Shown: positions 1-7,988 of the stretch, piece by piece
How the letters are laid out: each line of letters begins with the position of its first letter
Numbering within the stretch: position 1 is the first letter of the stretch
NCBI GenBank assembly: GCA_964568455.1
Contig: CAZMPJ010000004.1
Span: forward strand, 52,614-116,613
Direction of reading: 5' to 3'
DNA length: 64,000 bases
DNA from: CAZMPJ01 sp964568455
GTDB lineage: Bacteria > Margulisbacteria > WOR-1 > O2-12-FULL-45-9
Translations under genes and position numbers: made by a program
Notes under the pieces: generated by a model
The model's input: the letters and a program-made list of their open reading frames with translations, nothing else
Told to the model about the DNA's origin: nothing
Databases searched by the model: none

Positions 1-13
1 GGGTTAATACTTT

Positions 14-520
14 ATTCGAAACTATTACATAATTAATGATCGGATTCGAGCACGAGAAGTAAGGCTTATTGATGAAGAAGGTGGACAATTAGGTGTTGTT
101 GCAACCCCACAAGCGGTAAGGACTGCCCGGGAGCGTGGATATGACTTGGTGTTAATTTCACCCGGCGCCAACCCTCCAGTGGCAAAAATTGCGGACCTTG
201 GAAAGTTAAAATACGAAGCAGCTAAAAAAGATAAGGAAGCACGTAAGGCTTCGCGAGGCGGCACTTTAAAAGAAGTGAAAATCTCGCCTAAAATTGCGGA
301 GCACGACTTTAATGTGCGTCTTACCAAGGCTAGAGAGCTGCTTACCAAAAGACATAAAGTAAAAGTATCGATGTTTTTTCGAGGACGAGAAAACATCCAT
401 GTTGGTATCGGGAAAAAAGTAATGGAACGCTTTATTGAAAAAGTTTCTGATTTAGGGAAAGTAGATTCCCCGCCCAGAAAAATCGGCAAAAATATGCATG
501 CCATACTTTCTCCCAAATAA
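14..520 (+). CDS. infC: Translation initiation factor IF-3, probable AUU start
   Basis: IF-3 binds the 30S subunit and proofreads initiator tRNA and start-codon pairing. The N-domain signature RIRAREVRLIDEEGGQLGVV begins around base 44, and the C-domain (SPKIAEHDFNVRLTKARELL, KVKVSMFFRGRE) follows. No in-frame ATG, GTG or TTG lies between the stop at 5-7 and the N-domain. The only start candidates are ATT at 14, ATA at 29 and ATT at 32. ATT at 14 gives MRNYYIINDRIRARE, the usual IF-3 N-terminus, and fits the known AUU start through which IF-3 autoregulates in E. coli. The first in-frame ATG (146) would delete most of the N-domain. It heads the infC-rpmI-rplT cluster. Family certain, exact start less so. 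Confidence 0.9.
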   Translation: MRNYYIINDRIRAREVRLIDEEGGQLGVVATPQAVRTARERGYDLVLISPGANPPVAKIADLGKLKYEAAKKDKEARKASRGGTLKEVKISPKIAEHDFNVRLTKARELLTKRHKVKVSMFFRGRENIHVGIGKKVMERFIEKVSDLGKVDSPPRKIGKNMHAILSPK

Positions 521-535
521 GAGGAGTAAAATAAA

Positions 536-742
536 ATGCCAAAACAAAAAACCAGAAGAGCTGCCGCAAAACGTTTTAGAATCACTAAAAAGGGTAAGGT
601 TATGCGCCGTAGTAGCGGCTTGCGCCATATTTTAGAAAGCAAATCAAAAAAGAGAAAAAGAAGAATGGGGAAAACTGCCCGAGTAAGCAAGGCGGACGAG
701 CATCGCGTAAAATCAATGCTTCCAGGAGGATACAATGGTTAG
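536..742 (+). CDS. rpmI: 50S ribosomal protein L35
   Basis: Component of the large ribosomal subunit. The 68-residue basic protein starts MPKQKTRRAAAKRF and has the L35 pattern RITKKGKVMRRSSGLRHIL. A GAGGAG Shine-Dalgarno lies at 521-526, ten bases before the ATG. It sits 15 bp after infC and overlaps rplT by 8 bp, in the conserved infC-rpmI-rplT order, so translation is probably coupled. Length is normal for the family. Confidence 0.96.
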   Translation: MPKQKTRRAAAKRFRITKKGKVMRRSSGLRHILESKSKKRKRRMGKTARVSKADEHRVKSMLPGGYNG

Positions 743-1079
743 AGTAAAAAGAGGAAAAGCGGCCGGAAGAAAACAACGTAAACGAAGAAAAAGAGCCAAA
801 GGGTTTAGAGGCGGACTTAGAACCCAAACCAGAAGAAGAAACACTGCCTTAACCAAGGCTTTGAAGCATGCCACTGTGGGCCGAAAACAAAAGAAACGCG
901 ATATGCGAAGACTTTGGATTGCCCGCATTAGCGCAGCTGCCAAGTTGTTGGGAACTTCTTATGGAAAAATGATCCATTTGCTTAAGAAAAATAAAATTAT
1001 GCTGGACCGAAAATCTTTGGCCGACTTAGCCGCTAACAATTTTGAAGACCTGAAGAAGCTTTTTGAAGGCCTTAAATAA
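735..1079 (+). CDS. rplT: 50S ribosomal protein L20
   Basis: Large-subunit assembly protein, 114 residues, normal length. The N-terminus VRVKRGKAAGRKQRKRRKRA is the basic RNA-binding tail of L20, followed by the globular part (RDMRRLWIARISAAAKLLG, LDRKSLADLA). It starts inside the end of rpmI. GGAGG at 724-728 within rpmI serves as its ribosome binding site. In other bacteria L20 represses this operon; no leader structure for that was identified here. Confidence 0.97.
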   Translation: MVRVKRGKAAGRKQRKRRKRAKGFRGGLRTQTRRRNTALTKALKHATVGRKQKKRDMRRLWIARISAAAKLLGTSYGKMIHLLKKNKIMLDRKSLADLAANNFEDLKKLFEGLK

Positions 1080-1081
1080 CT

Positions 1082-1570
1082 ATGATTGAAATGTCCATTG
1101 GGGGCTTGGGTTTTGATCCGCGCAACATGTCTCCATTGGTTCTTTTAAAAGACCCGGAAGAGCTAAATTTCCTGCCTATTTGGATTGGTATTTTTGAAGC
1201 AGCTGCAATTGCTATGGAAATGCAAAATGCAAAACCTCCCCGGCCTATGACCCACGATCTTTTACTTGAAAGCATAAACAAATTAGGCGGAAAGCTTGAA
1301 AAGATTGTAATTAGTAACGTAAAAGACGGTGCTTTTTATGCAGCTTTAGAAATTAATAAAGACGGTAAAGTTTTAAAACTTGATTCCCGTCCTTCAGATG
1401 CCATTGCTTTAGCAGTTCGGGCTCATGTGCCAATTTATGTTTCCGAAATAGTGATGATGCAGGCAAAATTGGTTAATGCGGAAAAAGACGAGGAAGAAAC
1501 CAAAAAGTTTAAAGCTTTTATTCAAGACATGAAACCTGAAGATTTCACCAAGTATTTTAAGAAGGATTAA
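1082..1570 (+). CDS. Bifunctional nuclease domain protein (BFN/DUF151)
   Basis: A 162-residue member of the bifunctional nuclease (DUF151) family, related to proteins with DNase/RNase activity in plants and to a domain found beside UVR motifs in bacteria. Typical blocks are visible: PVVLLKDPEE-like near residues 18-28, LPIWIGIFEAAAIAMEM, RPMTHDLL, and SRPSDAIALAVRAHVPIYV. The C-terminal 30 residues are a charged tail. It lies 2 bp after rplT, so it probably belongs to the same transcript. A CTCGAC...GCTCGGG palindrome follows the stop. Physiological role unknown. Confidence 0.88.
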   Translation: MIEMSIGGLGFDPRNMSPLVLLKDPEELNFLPIWIGIFEAAAIAMEMQNAKPPRPMTHDLLLESINKLGGKLEKIVISNVKDGAFYAALEINKDGKVLKLDSRPSDAIALAVRAHVPIYVSEIVMMQAKLVNAEKDEEETKKFKAFIQDMKPEDFTKYFKKD

Positions 1571-1571
1571 T

Positions 1572-1590
1572 CCCTCGACGATGCTCGGGA
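1572..1590. repeat. Short palindromic repeat CTCGAC-n-GCTCGGG
   Basis: An imperfect palindrome just after the nuclease gene and before a convergent gene, of the form CCCTCGACgatGCTCGGG. A close relative, CTCGACaaaGCTCGGGG, occurs at 43904-43920 inside the overlapping ends of two convergent genes. Two copies of a non-random 16-18 bp word with conserved arms suggest a dispersed miniature repeat; it may also act as a bidirectional terminator stem. Confidence 0.5.
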
Positions 1591-1950
1591 TCAACTTCTC
1601 GAAATTAGAACAACCCCGAAGATGATAATTGCAATTCCTAACCAGCGTACTAAAGTAACGCTTTCTTTAAAAAAGATCATAGAAAAAAGCGCGACTAATA
1701 CATAAGCCACGCTTACCATAGGATAAACCATGCTGATTTCAAAGCGTGCCAAAACAGCCAGCCAAAAAACTGAGCTTAAGCCAAAGCAGGCAAAACCAAA
1801 AAACACATAAGGATTCATAAACATAGGGATTAATCTGGATAAAAGCTGATTTATGGGGAAGGCCCCTACGGCCATCATGCCTTTTTTCATCATTAACTGC
1901 CCAGTTACTGCTAAAAGAATCGAGGTTGCCAATAAAATATAGCTTCCCAT
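1591..1950 (-). CDS. Small EamA/SMR-like membrane transporter
   Basis: A 119-residue very hydrophobic protein with about four membrane spans (YILLATSILLAVTGQLMM, PYVFFGFACFGLSSVFWLAVL, SMVYPMVSVAYVLVALFSMIF, LGIAIIIFGVVLI). The length and the layout with FFKES before the last helix match half-size DMT-superfamily transporters (EamA/ArnE/F/SMR type). Start at 1950 is preferred to the in-frame ATG at 1965 because GGAGG lies about 8 bases upstream of it and its ATG overlaps the preceding stop (TAATG), indicating coupling with the upstream pseudopilin gene. Substrate unknown. Confidence 0.75.
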   Translation of the reverse strand: MGSYILLATSILLAVTGQLMMKKGMMAVGAFPINQLLSRLIPMFMNPYVFFGFACFGLSSVFWLAVLARFEISMVYPMVSVAYVLVALFSMIFFKESVTLVRWLGIAIIIFGVVLISRS

Positions 1951-2303
1951 TAAAGTTCCTCCCATTTTTTGCTGGTCAAATTAAATTCTAAAATCACACT
2001 TGAATCCTTATACTTACCCGTTGAGTATAGCTTATTTTTGCTAATTTCTCTAATGATATTTATTGTCCCTTTGCCCAGGATGTTTTCCTGTCCAGGGGGA
2101 GAGGAAAACCAGTTGGGATCTTGATTTAATAAGTATTTGCCTTTTTCAAGACCAGCTTCTGCCAGATAAAAAGCGTATAAACGCTGGCCATAATATTTAT
2201 TGCAAGCAAGAGAGTTAAAAACTATCTTAGTTAAAGATGCGCAGAGTGCAAGAAAAATAGCAGAAAATACTATGATCATAATTAAGCCGTAACCTTTTTT
2301 CAT
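1950..2303 (-). CDS. PilX/GspK-like minor pilin component
   Basis: 117 residues: a basic start MKKGYGLIM, one long hydrophobic helix (residues 7-30), then RLYAFYLAEAGLEKGKYLL. The 'AFYxAEAGLE' block is typical of PilX-type minor pilins and pseudopilins of type IV pilus or type II secretion systems. The canonical GFTLIE cleavage motif is replaced by KKGYGLIMI, as often happens in PilX/GspK-like members. It follows two pseudopilin genes on the same strand with 1 bp spacing, so it belongs to a pilus or secretion operon. Confidence 0.7.
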   Translation of the reverse strand: MKKGYGLIMIIVFSAIFLALCASLTKIVFNSLACNKYYGQRLYAFYLAEAGLEKGKYLLNQDPNWFSSPPGQENILGKGTINIIREISKNKLYSTGKYKDSSVILEFNLTSKKWEEL

Positions 2304-2304
2304 T

Positions 2305-2721
2305 TTAATTTCTTTTGCCTGCTACGGCTTGATATTGGTCTATTTTAAAACTTACCAAATTATTAGTTGAATACATAAAAGATATTTTTCCAACATCACC
2401 TTTGTCAGTTAAATAGCTGGTGTAATTATTCTTTTTGCGGAAAACTTTTTTATTTTTAATGCCAAACTCAATCTTGTTTGTTCCTTGATAGATAATCAAT
2501 CGATCAGAATTTGACAGAGGGCTGATAATATTGGCCAAAGCAACATCTTGCCTAATCTTGTTTACTAAAAACAAAACGGTTTGTTGGTGAAGACTTTGGT
2601 TTGAGATTTTTTGCCAATGCCTTAGATAATTAACCAGCAAAAAGGTTGTGCTAAAAAACAAAATAGTACACAAGCTCATAACCACAATCATTTCAATTAA
2701 AGTAAAACCCCTTCTAGTCAA
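2305..2721 (-). CDS. Type II/IV pseudopilin with prepilin signal
   Basis: A prepilin-like protein with the cleavage and N-methylation motif RRG/FTLIEMIVVMSL, followed by a hydrophobic helix and a soluble domain of about 100 residues. The TTG at 2721 is the best start: GGGAGG lies about 7 bases upstream and it gives a leader of four residues before the cleavage glycine (LTRRG). The in-frame ATG at 2748 would lie upstream of that site. It overlaps the end of the next pseudopilin gene upstream by 8 bp, indicating an operon. The type II secretion or pilus assembly role is inferred from the family. Confidence 0.8.
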   Translation of the reverse strand: MTRRGFTLIEMIVVMSLCTILFFSTTFLLVNYLRHWQKISNQSLHQQTVLFLVNKIRQDVALANIISPLSNSDRLIIYQGTNKIEFGIKNKKVFRKKNNYTSYLTDKGDVGKISFMYSTNNLVSFKIDQYQAVAGKRN

Positions 2722-3037
2722 TGCGGATCCTCCCTGAGCTTGAAACAATTACTTTTTTCTGGTGGTTAAATTTATTGCTTAAGATAATTGTTCCTGACCC
2801 GCCTACAGAGGGATTTCCAGATGGAGAAAAGGCGATATTTTTATAATTTAAAGTAGTGTGTTTTGAAAGAGCTTTAATTTGTAAGCACCGCAAATCACTG
2901 GCTAAATTATTGACCGAGATGTTTAATCTGGTTTTGGCATTAAACATAGAAAGAGAGGGCACAGCAAAAGCCAGCAATAATGCCATTATGCTTATGACCA
3001 CAAGTATTTCGATTAGAGTAAAACCAGGTCTATTCAT
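2714..3037 (-). CDS. GspH-like pseudopilin
   Basis: Pseudopilin with signal NRPG/FTLIEILVVISIMALL and a hydrophobic N-terminal helix, followed by a short soluble domain (DLRCLQIKALSKH, GGSGTIILSNKF) of the GspH/FimT type. Start is set at the ATG at 3037, which gives a short MNRPG leader; the in-frame ATG at 3073 would add 12 residues and overlap panC. At 107 residues it is small for the family. It is first in a run of three pilin-like genes ending in a membrane transporter. Confidence 0.8.
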   Translation of the reverse strand: MNRPGFTLIEILVVISIMALLLAFAVPSLSMFNAKTRLNISVNNLASDLRCLQIKALSKHTTLNYKNIAFSPSGNPSVGGSGTIILSNKFNHQKKVIVSSSGRIRID

Positions 3038-3059
3038 GTTAAAAAAAGCGGCAAAACTT

Positions 3060-3905
3060 TTAAATCTTAACAATTAGGTTGTCGATCAAGCGGGCAGACC
3101 CTAGCTGGGCGGCAAGGGCAATTAGCAGTTTTCCTTTAAGCTTTTTTGCGTCTTCTAAAGTTTCTGGATCGGCAATCACTACGTAATCCAGGCGAACCGT
3201 GGGCTCTGTCCCAATTAATGAACGCATGCGCAATAATATTTTTTGAGGATCTTCTCCCCCATTATTAATTTCTTGTTTAGCTAGTTGCAAGGCTTTGTAT
3301 AAAATTAAAGCTGATTTTCTTTGTTTCTCATTTAAATATTTATTTCTTGAGCTCATGGCTAATCCGTCAAATTCGCGTACCGTGGGCAATCCATGGATTT
3401 TTAGATCAAAGCTCAAATCCTTGACCATTCTTTTGATAATAAGTAGTTGTTGATAGTCTTTTTCTCCAAAAAAAGCATGATCAGGTTTTACAATATTAAA
3501 AAGTTTAGCTACTACTGTGGCTACACCCTTAAAATGCTCGGGTCTGGATTTTCCGCACATTTTTTTAGAAAACTCTTCAACTCCCACCGAAGTTTTAAAG
3601 CCCTCAGGATACATTTTAGAAGCGTCCGGCAAAAACAATACGTCAATGTGGTAGTTTTGCAAAAGCTTTTTATCTGCTTTTAAATCTCTAGGGTAATTCT
3701 TAAAGTCTTCATTTGGCCTAAATTGAATGGGATTAACAAAAATACTAACTACTACAATCTCTGATTTTTTTCTAGCGGCTTCAACGAGAGAGAGGTGTCC
3801 TTCATGCAAAACTCCCATAGTTGGCACAAAACTAATAGTTTTGCCTCGGGCCTTGGCCTTACTGGAAAAAGTATGCATATCCGAGATGTCTTTGATGATT
3901 CTCAT
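3060..3905 (-). CDS. panC: Pantoate--beta-alanine ligase
   Basis: Pantothenate synthetase joins pantoate and beta-alanine with ATP to give pantothenate, the coenzyme A precursor. The 281 residues carry the nucleotidyltransferase signatures VPTMGVLHEGHLSLV (HxGH), IFVNPIQFRPNEDF, FKGVATVVAKLFNIV, FFGEKDYQQ and MSSRNKYL. Length is normal. It lies upstream of the pseudopilin cluster on the same strand and just downstream of a tiny YbbR-like ORF and topA. No panB or panD is in the window. Confidence 0.96.
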   Translation of the reverse strand: MRIIKDISDMHTFSSKAKARGKTISFVPTMGVLHEGHLSLVEAARKKSEIVVVSIFVNPIQFRPNEDFKNYPRDLKADKKLLQNYHIDVLFLPDASKMYPEGFKTSVGVEEFSKKMCGKSRPEHFKGVATVVAKLFNIVKPDHAFFGEKDYQQLLIIKRMVKDLSFDLKIHGLPTVREFDGLAMSSRNKYLNEKQRKSALILYKALQLAKQEINNGGEDPQKILLRMRSLIGTEPTVRLDYVVIADPETLEDAKKLKGKLLIALAAQLGSARLIDNLIVKI

Positions 3906-3911
3906 TTTAAT

Positions 3912-4010
3912 TTACTGTACCCAAAAACGGGCAATGCCCCAAAGCACCAGAGCAATGACAGAAGCTAAAAGTTTTAACCCAATATTGCGGGTAAAAAAGT
4001 CTTTAATCAC
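3912..4010 (-). CDS. 32-residue YbbR-like single-span membrane peptide
   Basis: A GTG-started ORF overlapping the last codons of topA encodes MIKDFFTRNIGLKLLASVIA, continuing LVLWGIARFWVQ, then stops. This matches the cytoplasmic start and single membrane helix that open YbbR/CdaR-type proteins (TxNxGLKLLAxxxAxxLW), but the extracellular YbbR domains are absent. GAGGAAG, part of topA, serves as ribosome binding site, so it should be translationally coupled to topA. It is either a minimal membrane anchor or regulator, or the remnant of a truncated ybbR gene. The coding call rests on this motif and the tight packing. Confidence 0.55.
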   Translation of the reverse strand: MIKDFFTRNIGLKLLASVIALVLWGIARFWVQ

Positions 4011-6142
4011 TTGTCTTCCTCCTTTTTAGGAAACTTCCAAGTGGCATAATCGCATTTTGGATAGTTGATGCAGCCATAAAATACTCGGCGTTTTCTGGTT
4101 CTTCTTTCTACTATTTCCCCGCCGCATTTTGGGCATTGCACCCCGATTTTCTTTAAAAATGATTTTACGTTTTTACATTTTGGATAATTACTGCAAGCCA
4201 AAAAAGTTCCAAAGCGGCCATGTTTAATTATCATGTCGCCGCCGCATTTTTCGCATTTTTCTTTTATTTCTTTGTTTCTTTTTTCTTCTTCAGGAGTTTG
4301 TTTGGTAAATTTGCATTTTGGATAACCAGAGCAGGCAATAAAGTCGCCGTAGCGACCTTGCCTAATAACCAAGGGCTTGCCACATTCTGGGCATTTTTCA
4401 TCAGTTTGGATTTCTTTTTTAACTTTTTCCATTTTAACTTCAGCTGTTGCTAAAGCTTTGGCAAATGGTCCATAAAATTCTTCTAAGGTTTGTGTCCATT
4501 TTATTTTATCTGCCACAATGTCGTCTAAATCGTCTTCCATGTGCGCGGTAAATTTAATGTCCATTATACGGGGAAAGTGTTTTACCAATAGACCGTTGGT
4601 GGTAATACCAATTTCAGTTGGCTTTAAGGCTCTGCCTTCTTTTTCCACATAGCCGCGGTCTTGTACCGTTGAAATAATTGGAGCGTAAGTAGATGGTCTG
4701 CCAATTCCTCTTTTTTCCAGCTCTTTTACCAGCGAGGCTTCATTATATCTTGGTGGTGGTTGGGTAAAATGTTGGGCTGGATCAAGTTTTAATAGTTCTA
4801 GGATTTCGTCTTGAGAAAGTTGAGGTAAATCACTGTATTGTTCTTTGCCTTCTTTTTCATCTTCGTCTTCGCTTTCAATGTAAACCTTAATAAAGCCTTC
4901 AAATTTTAAGACCGAGCCGGTGGATCTAAACTTATACTCTTTAGCCGTGATATCAACTGAGGTTTGGTCAAAAATAGCTGGCATCATTTGGCAGGCGACA
5001 AATCTTTTCCAGATTAAATCATAAAGCTTTTGTTCGTCAGGACTTAATTCAGCTTCAATTTTATCCGGACTGTTGGTTGCTTGGGTGGGGCGGATGGCTT
5101 CGTGAGCGTCTTGAGCCTGTTTTTTCTTTTTGTAGGCAATGGGGCTTTCCGGTAAAAATTCTTTACCAAAATTGTCGGTAATATATTTTCTTACAGCAGC
5201 TTTAGCTTCTTTGGCAATGCGCACAGAATCTGTTCGCATGTAAGTGATGTGCCCATTTTCATAAAGCTTCTGAGCGATGACCATGGTCTTTTTAGAAGAG
5301 AAACCGATTTTCCTAGATGCATCTTGCTGCATTGTGCTGGTAATAAAGGGTGGGGCAGGATAGCGTTTTTGTTCTTTTTTCTTTATTTCTGAAACCTGAT
5401 AGCTGGCGCCTTCTAGTTCAGAAACAATTTGCTTGGCTTCTGCTTCAGATTTGATTAATTGGCCTTTTTCGTTTGGCCGACAACCTAAAGATTTTTCACT
5501 CTTAGCAATAAGCCGGGCTTTAAATTCTTTTTTCTCTTGATTTGAAAGAGAGGCAGTGATATCCCAATATTCAGTAGGTTTAAATGCATTAATTTGTTCT
5601 TCGCGTTCGCAAATTAATCTAACTGCAACCGATTGAACTCGTCCAGCTGAAAGACCTTTTCTAACCTTTTTCCAAAGCAAAGGACTAATTTTGTATCCGA
5701 CCAAACGATCAAGGATTCTTCTGGCTTGTTGGGCGTTAACTCGAGGCATATCGATTTCTCTAGGGTGTTTTACCGCGTTGATAACGGCTTCTTTGGTGAT
5801 TTCGTGAAACTCAATCCTTTTAATCTTAGTTGTATCACCTAATAAATATTTTAAATGCCAGGCAATGGCTTCTCCTTCGCGGTCAGGATCTGGTGCCAGG
5901 AAAACAGTTGAGGCGCTTTTAGCCGATTTTTGCAAAGCCTTGATGATTTTTTCTTTGCCTTTAATAATTTTATAGTTAGGAGTAAAATCTTTTTCAATTT
6001 TAATACCAATGGATTTGGGAGGAAGATCTCTGATGTGGCCACTGCAAGCCTCAACCTCAAAACCCGGACCTAAATACTTTTTTAAAGTCCTGGCTTTTGC
6101 TGGCGACTCAACAATAACTAGTTTTTTATCTTTTTTGGCCAT
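4007..6142 (-). CDS. topA: DNA topoisomerase I
   Basis: Type IA topoisomerase relaxing negative supercoils through a 5'-phosphotyrosine. 711 residues. The Toprim domain is at about 6-120 (LVIVESPAKARTLKKYLG; APDPDREGEAIAWHL). The catalytic tyrosine lies in HITYMRTDSVRI, and further signatures are QDAHEAIRPT and RYNEASLVKELEKRGIGRPSTYA. Three C-terminal zinc ribbons follow (CPECGKPL...CSGYPKC, CEKCGGDM...CSNYPKC, CPKCGGEI...CINYPKC). It is preceded by mutL on the same strand after a 154-bp gap with palindromes, and is followed by the overlapping YbbR-like peptide. Confidence 0.97.
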   Translation of the reverse strand: MAKKDKKLVIVESPAKARTLKKYLGPGFEVEACSGHIRDLPPKSIGIKIEKDFTPNYKIIKGKEKIIKALQKSAKSASTVFLAPDPDREGEAIAWHLKYLLGDTTKIKRIEFHEITKEAVINAVKHPREIDMPRVNAQQARRILDRLVGYKISPLLWKKVRKGLSAGRVQSVAVRLICEREEQINAFKPTEYWDITASLSNQEKKEFKARLIAKSEKSLGCRPNEKGQLIKSEAEAKQIVSELEGASYQVSEIKKKEQKRYPAPPFITSTMQQDASRKIGFSSKKTMVIAQKLYENGHITYMRTDSVRIAKEAKAAVRKYITDNFGKEFLPESPIAYKKKKQAQDAHEAIRPTQATNSPDKIEAELSPDEQKLYDLIWKRFVACQMMPAIFDQTSVDITAKEYKFRSTGSVLKFEGFIKVYIESEDEDEKEGKEQYSDLPQLSQDEILELLKLDPAQHFTQPPPRYNEASLVKELEKRGIGRPSTYAPIISTVQDRGYVEKEGRALKPTEIGITTNGLLVKHFPRIMDIKFTAHMEDDLDDIVADKIKWTQTLEEFYGPFAKALATAEVKMEKVKKEIQTDEKCPECGKPLVIRQGRYGDFIACSGYPKCKFTKQTPEEEKRNKEIKEKCEKCGGDMIIKHGRFGTFLACSNYPKCKNVKSFLKKIGVQCPKCGGEIVERRTRKRRVFYGCINYPKCDYATWKFPKKEEDK

Positions 6143-6203
6143 TTCCTTAATTCCTTACAGATTAGCAATGGTAGCAGAGCCTTTTGTGATTTGTCAAATT
6201 GAT

Positions 6204-6235
6204 GGTGTGCCAAATTGGCGCACCCTATATTAATA
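6204..6235. repeat. Two adjacent palindromes between mutL and topA
   Basis: GGTGTGCC-AAATT-GGCGCACC (6204-6224) is a near-perfect inverted repeat with one mismatch, followed at once by the AT-rich palindrome CTATATTAATATAG. They lie in the 154-bp gap after mutL and before topA (both minus strand). They could form a transcript-ending hairpin for mutL or an operator near the topA promoter. No clear poly-T tract supports a simple intrinsic terminator. Confidence 0.4.
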
Positions 6236-6296
6236 TAGCAACGTTCTTGCCAGCTCTATTTAAGCGTAAAGTAGCTAAAAAAGTGACCAAAAGTGG

Positions 6297-7925
6297 TCAA
6301 AAACCAGTTCGCTTAAAGCGTTTAGCTAGTTCTGGTTCAGAGATTTTAATCATGGTGGGTCTTCCATGTGGACAGGTGAGAGGATTTTCAGTTGAAAATA
6401 AATCTTTAATTAACTGGGTCATTTCTTCATAAGAAAGTTTATCTCCGGCTTTAACAGCACTTTTGCAGGCAATCAGCTTCCTGATATTTTCTTTTTTGAT
6501 ATCTAACTGAACAGACTTTCCTAAACCTTTTAATTCTTCCACGATATCTAACAATAGTTGTTTTGGAGAAGTTTTAATGGCAACTGATGGAACTGAGCGC
6601 AAACGATAAGTGTTAGAGCCAAATTCTTCTAAATCAAAGCCAATACTATTTAAATATTCCAGATTTCCCTTTAACATTGGCCCAGCTTCAACCGTTTCAG
6701 GTATAAGCAGAGTTTGTTTTTGTTCAGCTTTAGTGTTTTTGCAGAGTTGATCATAAATTATTCTTTCGTGAGCTGCGTGCTGATCAATTAAAACCAATTC
6801 TTCCCGGTCAGTGGCTACTATATAAGTGTTTTTAAATTGATAAACTGGAAGTAGTTGGGCTTCACTACTTGATTCATCTTCAAAAAACGGGTTTTCGCTT
6901 GCTTCTAACGTGGCATTAAAAAGAATTTCAGTTGCTTGACCAATATTTTGGTCTGGTTGCCAGCCAGCCTGACGACAGGGGAGATCGCGAACTTGAAAAT
7001 CTTTACCTGGTTTTAAAGTTTTAGCTACAAACTGCCTGATCGCTTCCATGACCTCATTAGTTTTCTGAAATTTAACCTCACGTTTAGCCGGGTGGACATT
7101 AACATCTATTTTTTTAGGATCAATTTCAACAAATAAGATTGCGACTGGATAGCGGTTGTTAGGAATCAAGGTTCGATAAGCTTCTTCCAAAGCACGGTTG
7201 AGTAAAAAGTTGCGAATGTAGCGATTATTGACAAAAAAGACTTCATAAGTTTTATCTACTCGAGATAGGGTTGGCTTACTGATAAAACCGGAGATTTTTC
7301 CAAAGCTAAATTCAGCTTCGCCCAAAGTTAATTCTTTAAAAAGATCAAGTCCGTAAACCGAAACAATGGCGTCTCTTAAATTTCCTGTTCCTGCAGTATG
7401 CAACAGGGGTTTTCCGTCAGAAATTAATTCAAAAGCGATTTGTGGATTAGCCAAAGCGTATTTTGAAACAATATTGCCAATGTGTCCCATTTCTGTAATC
7501 GGGCTTTTCATAAACTTTTTGCGGGCAGGGGTGTTATAGAAAAGATCTTTTACTTTAGCAGTGACACCGCTGCCAGAAGGGTTTGGCTCAAGCTCAAATT
7601 TTGAAACACTGGCAATAGAGGGCAGTGCTTCCCCGCGAAAGCCTAAGGTTTGGATGTTAAATAAGTCATCCAGGGTTTTAAGTTTAGAAGTAGAGTGTCT
7701 TTGAATAGAAAGTTTAATCTCTTCTTTGGTCATGCCAGAGCCATTATCCGACACGCGAATTAATTTTCGTCCCGCAGCTTGAACTTCAACGGTTATTTTA
7801 GAAGCTTTGGCATCAATTGAGTTTTCAACCAGTTCTTTAACAACCGAAGCCGGCCGCTCAATCACTTCACCCGCGGCGATTTTGTTAATCAGATCTTCGG
7901 ATAGTATTTGAATGCGGCTGTCCAT
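6297..7925 (-). CDS. mutL: DNA mismatch repair protein MutL
   Basis: MutL couples mismatch recognition by MutS to strand incision. The GHKL ATPase domain (residues 1-330) shows IAAGEVIERPASVVKELVEN, DNGSGM, TLGFRGEALPSIASV and the NVHPAKREVKF block. The C-terminal dimerisation/endonuclease part shows DQHAAHERI, ACKSAVKAGD and CPHGRP, motifs of MutL forms with endonuclease activity. In the usual DQHA(X)2E(X)4E motif the final Glu is Asp here. At 542 residues it is shorter than average, through a short linker. The linker contains LPCRQAGW, encoded by a short palindromic repeat (about 6963-6983). No mutS is in the window. Confidence 0.95.
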   Translation of the reverse strand: MDSRIQILSEDLINKIAAGEVIERPASVVKELVENSIDAKASKITVEVQAAGRKLIRVSDNGSGMTKEEIKLSIQRHSTSKLKTLDDLFNIQTLGFRGEALPSIASVSKFELEPNPSGSGVTAKVKDLFYNTPARKKFMKSPITEMGHIGNIVSKYALANPQIAFELISDGKPLLHTAGTGNLRDAIVSVYGLDLFKELTLGEAEFSFGKISGFISKPTLSRVDKTYEVFFVNNRYIRNFLLNRALEEAYRTLIPNNRYPVAILFVEIDPKKIDVNVHPAKREVKFQKTNEVMEAIRQFVAKTLKPGKDFQVRDLPCRQAGWQPDQNIGQATEILFNATLEASENPFFEDESSSEAQLLPVYQFKNTYIVATDREELVLIDQHAAHERIIYDQLCKNTKAEQKQTLLIPETVEAGPMLKGNLEYLNSIGFDLEEFGSNTYRLRSVPSVAIKTSPKQLLLDIVEELKGLGKSVQLDIKKENIRKLIACKSAVKAGDKLSYEEMTQLIKDLFSTENPLTCPHGRPTMIKISEPELAKRFKRTGF

Positions 7926-7988
7926 ACTTAAATTCTAGCCTAAAATAAACAATTAATCTAGAATTGTTAGCCAATTGCTTGCCTTCTT

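Noticed and set aside
25..735. 236-residue ORF on the minus strand over infC and rpmI
   Set aside because: Antisense to highly conserved ribosomal and initiation factor genes; composition is a frame shadow.
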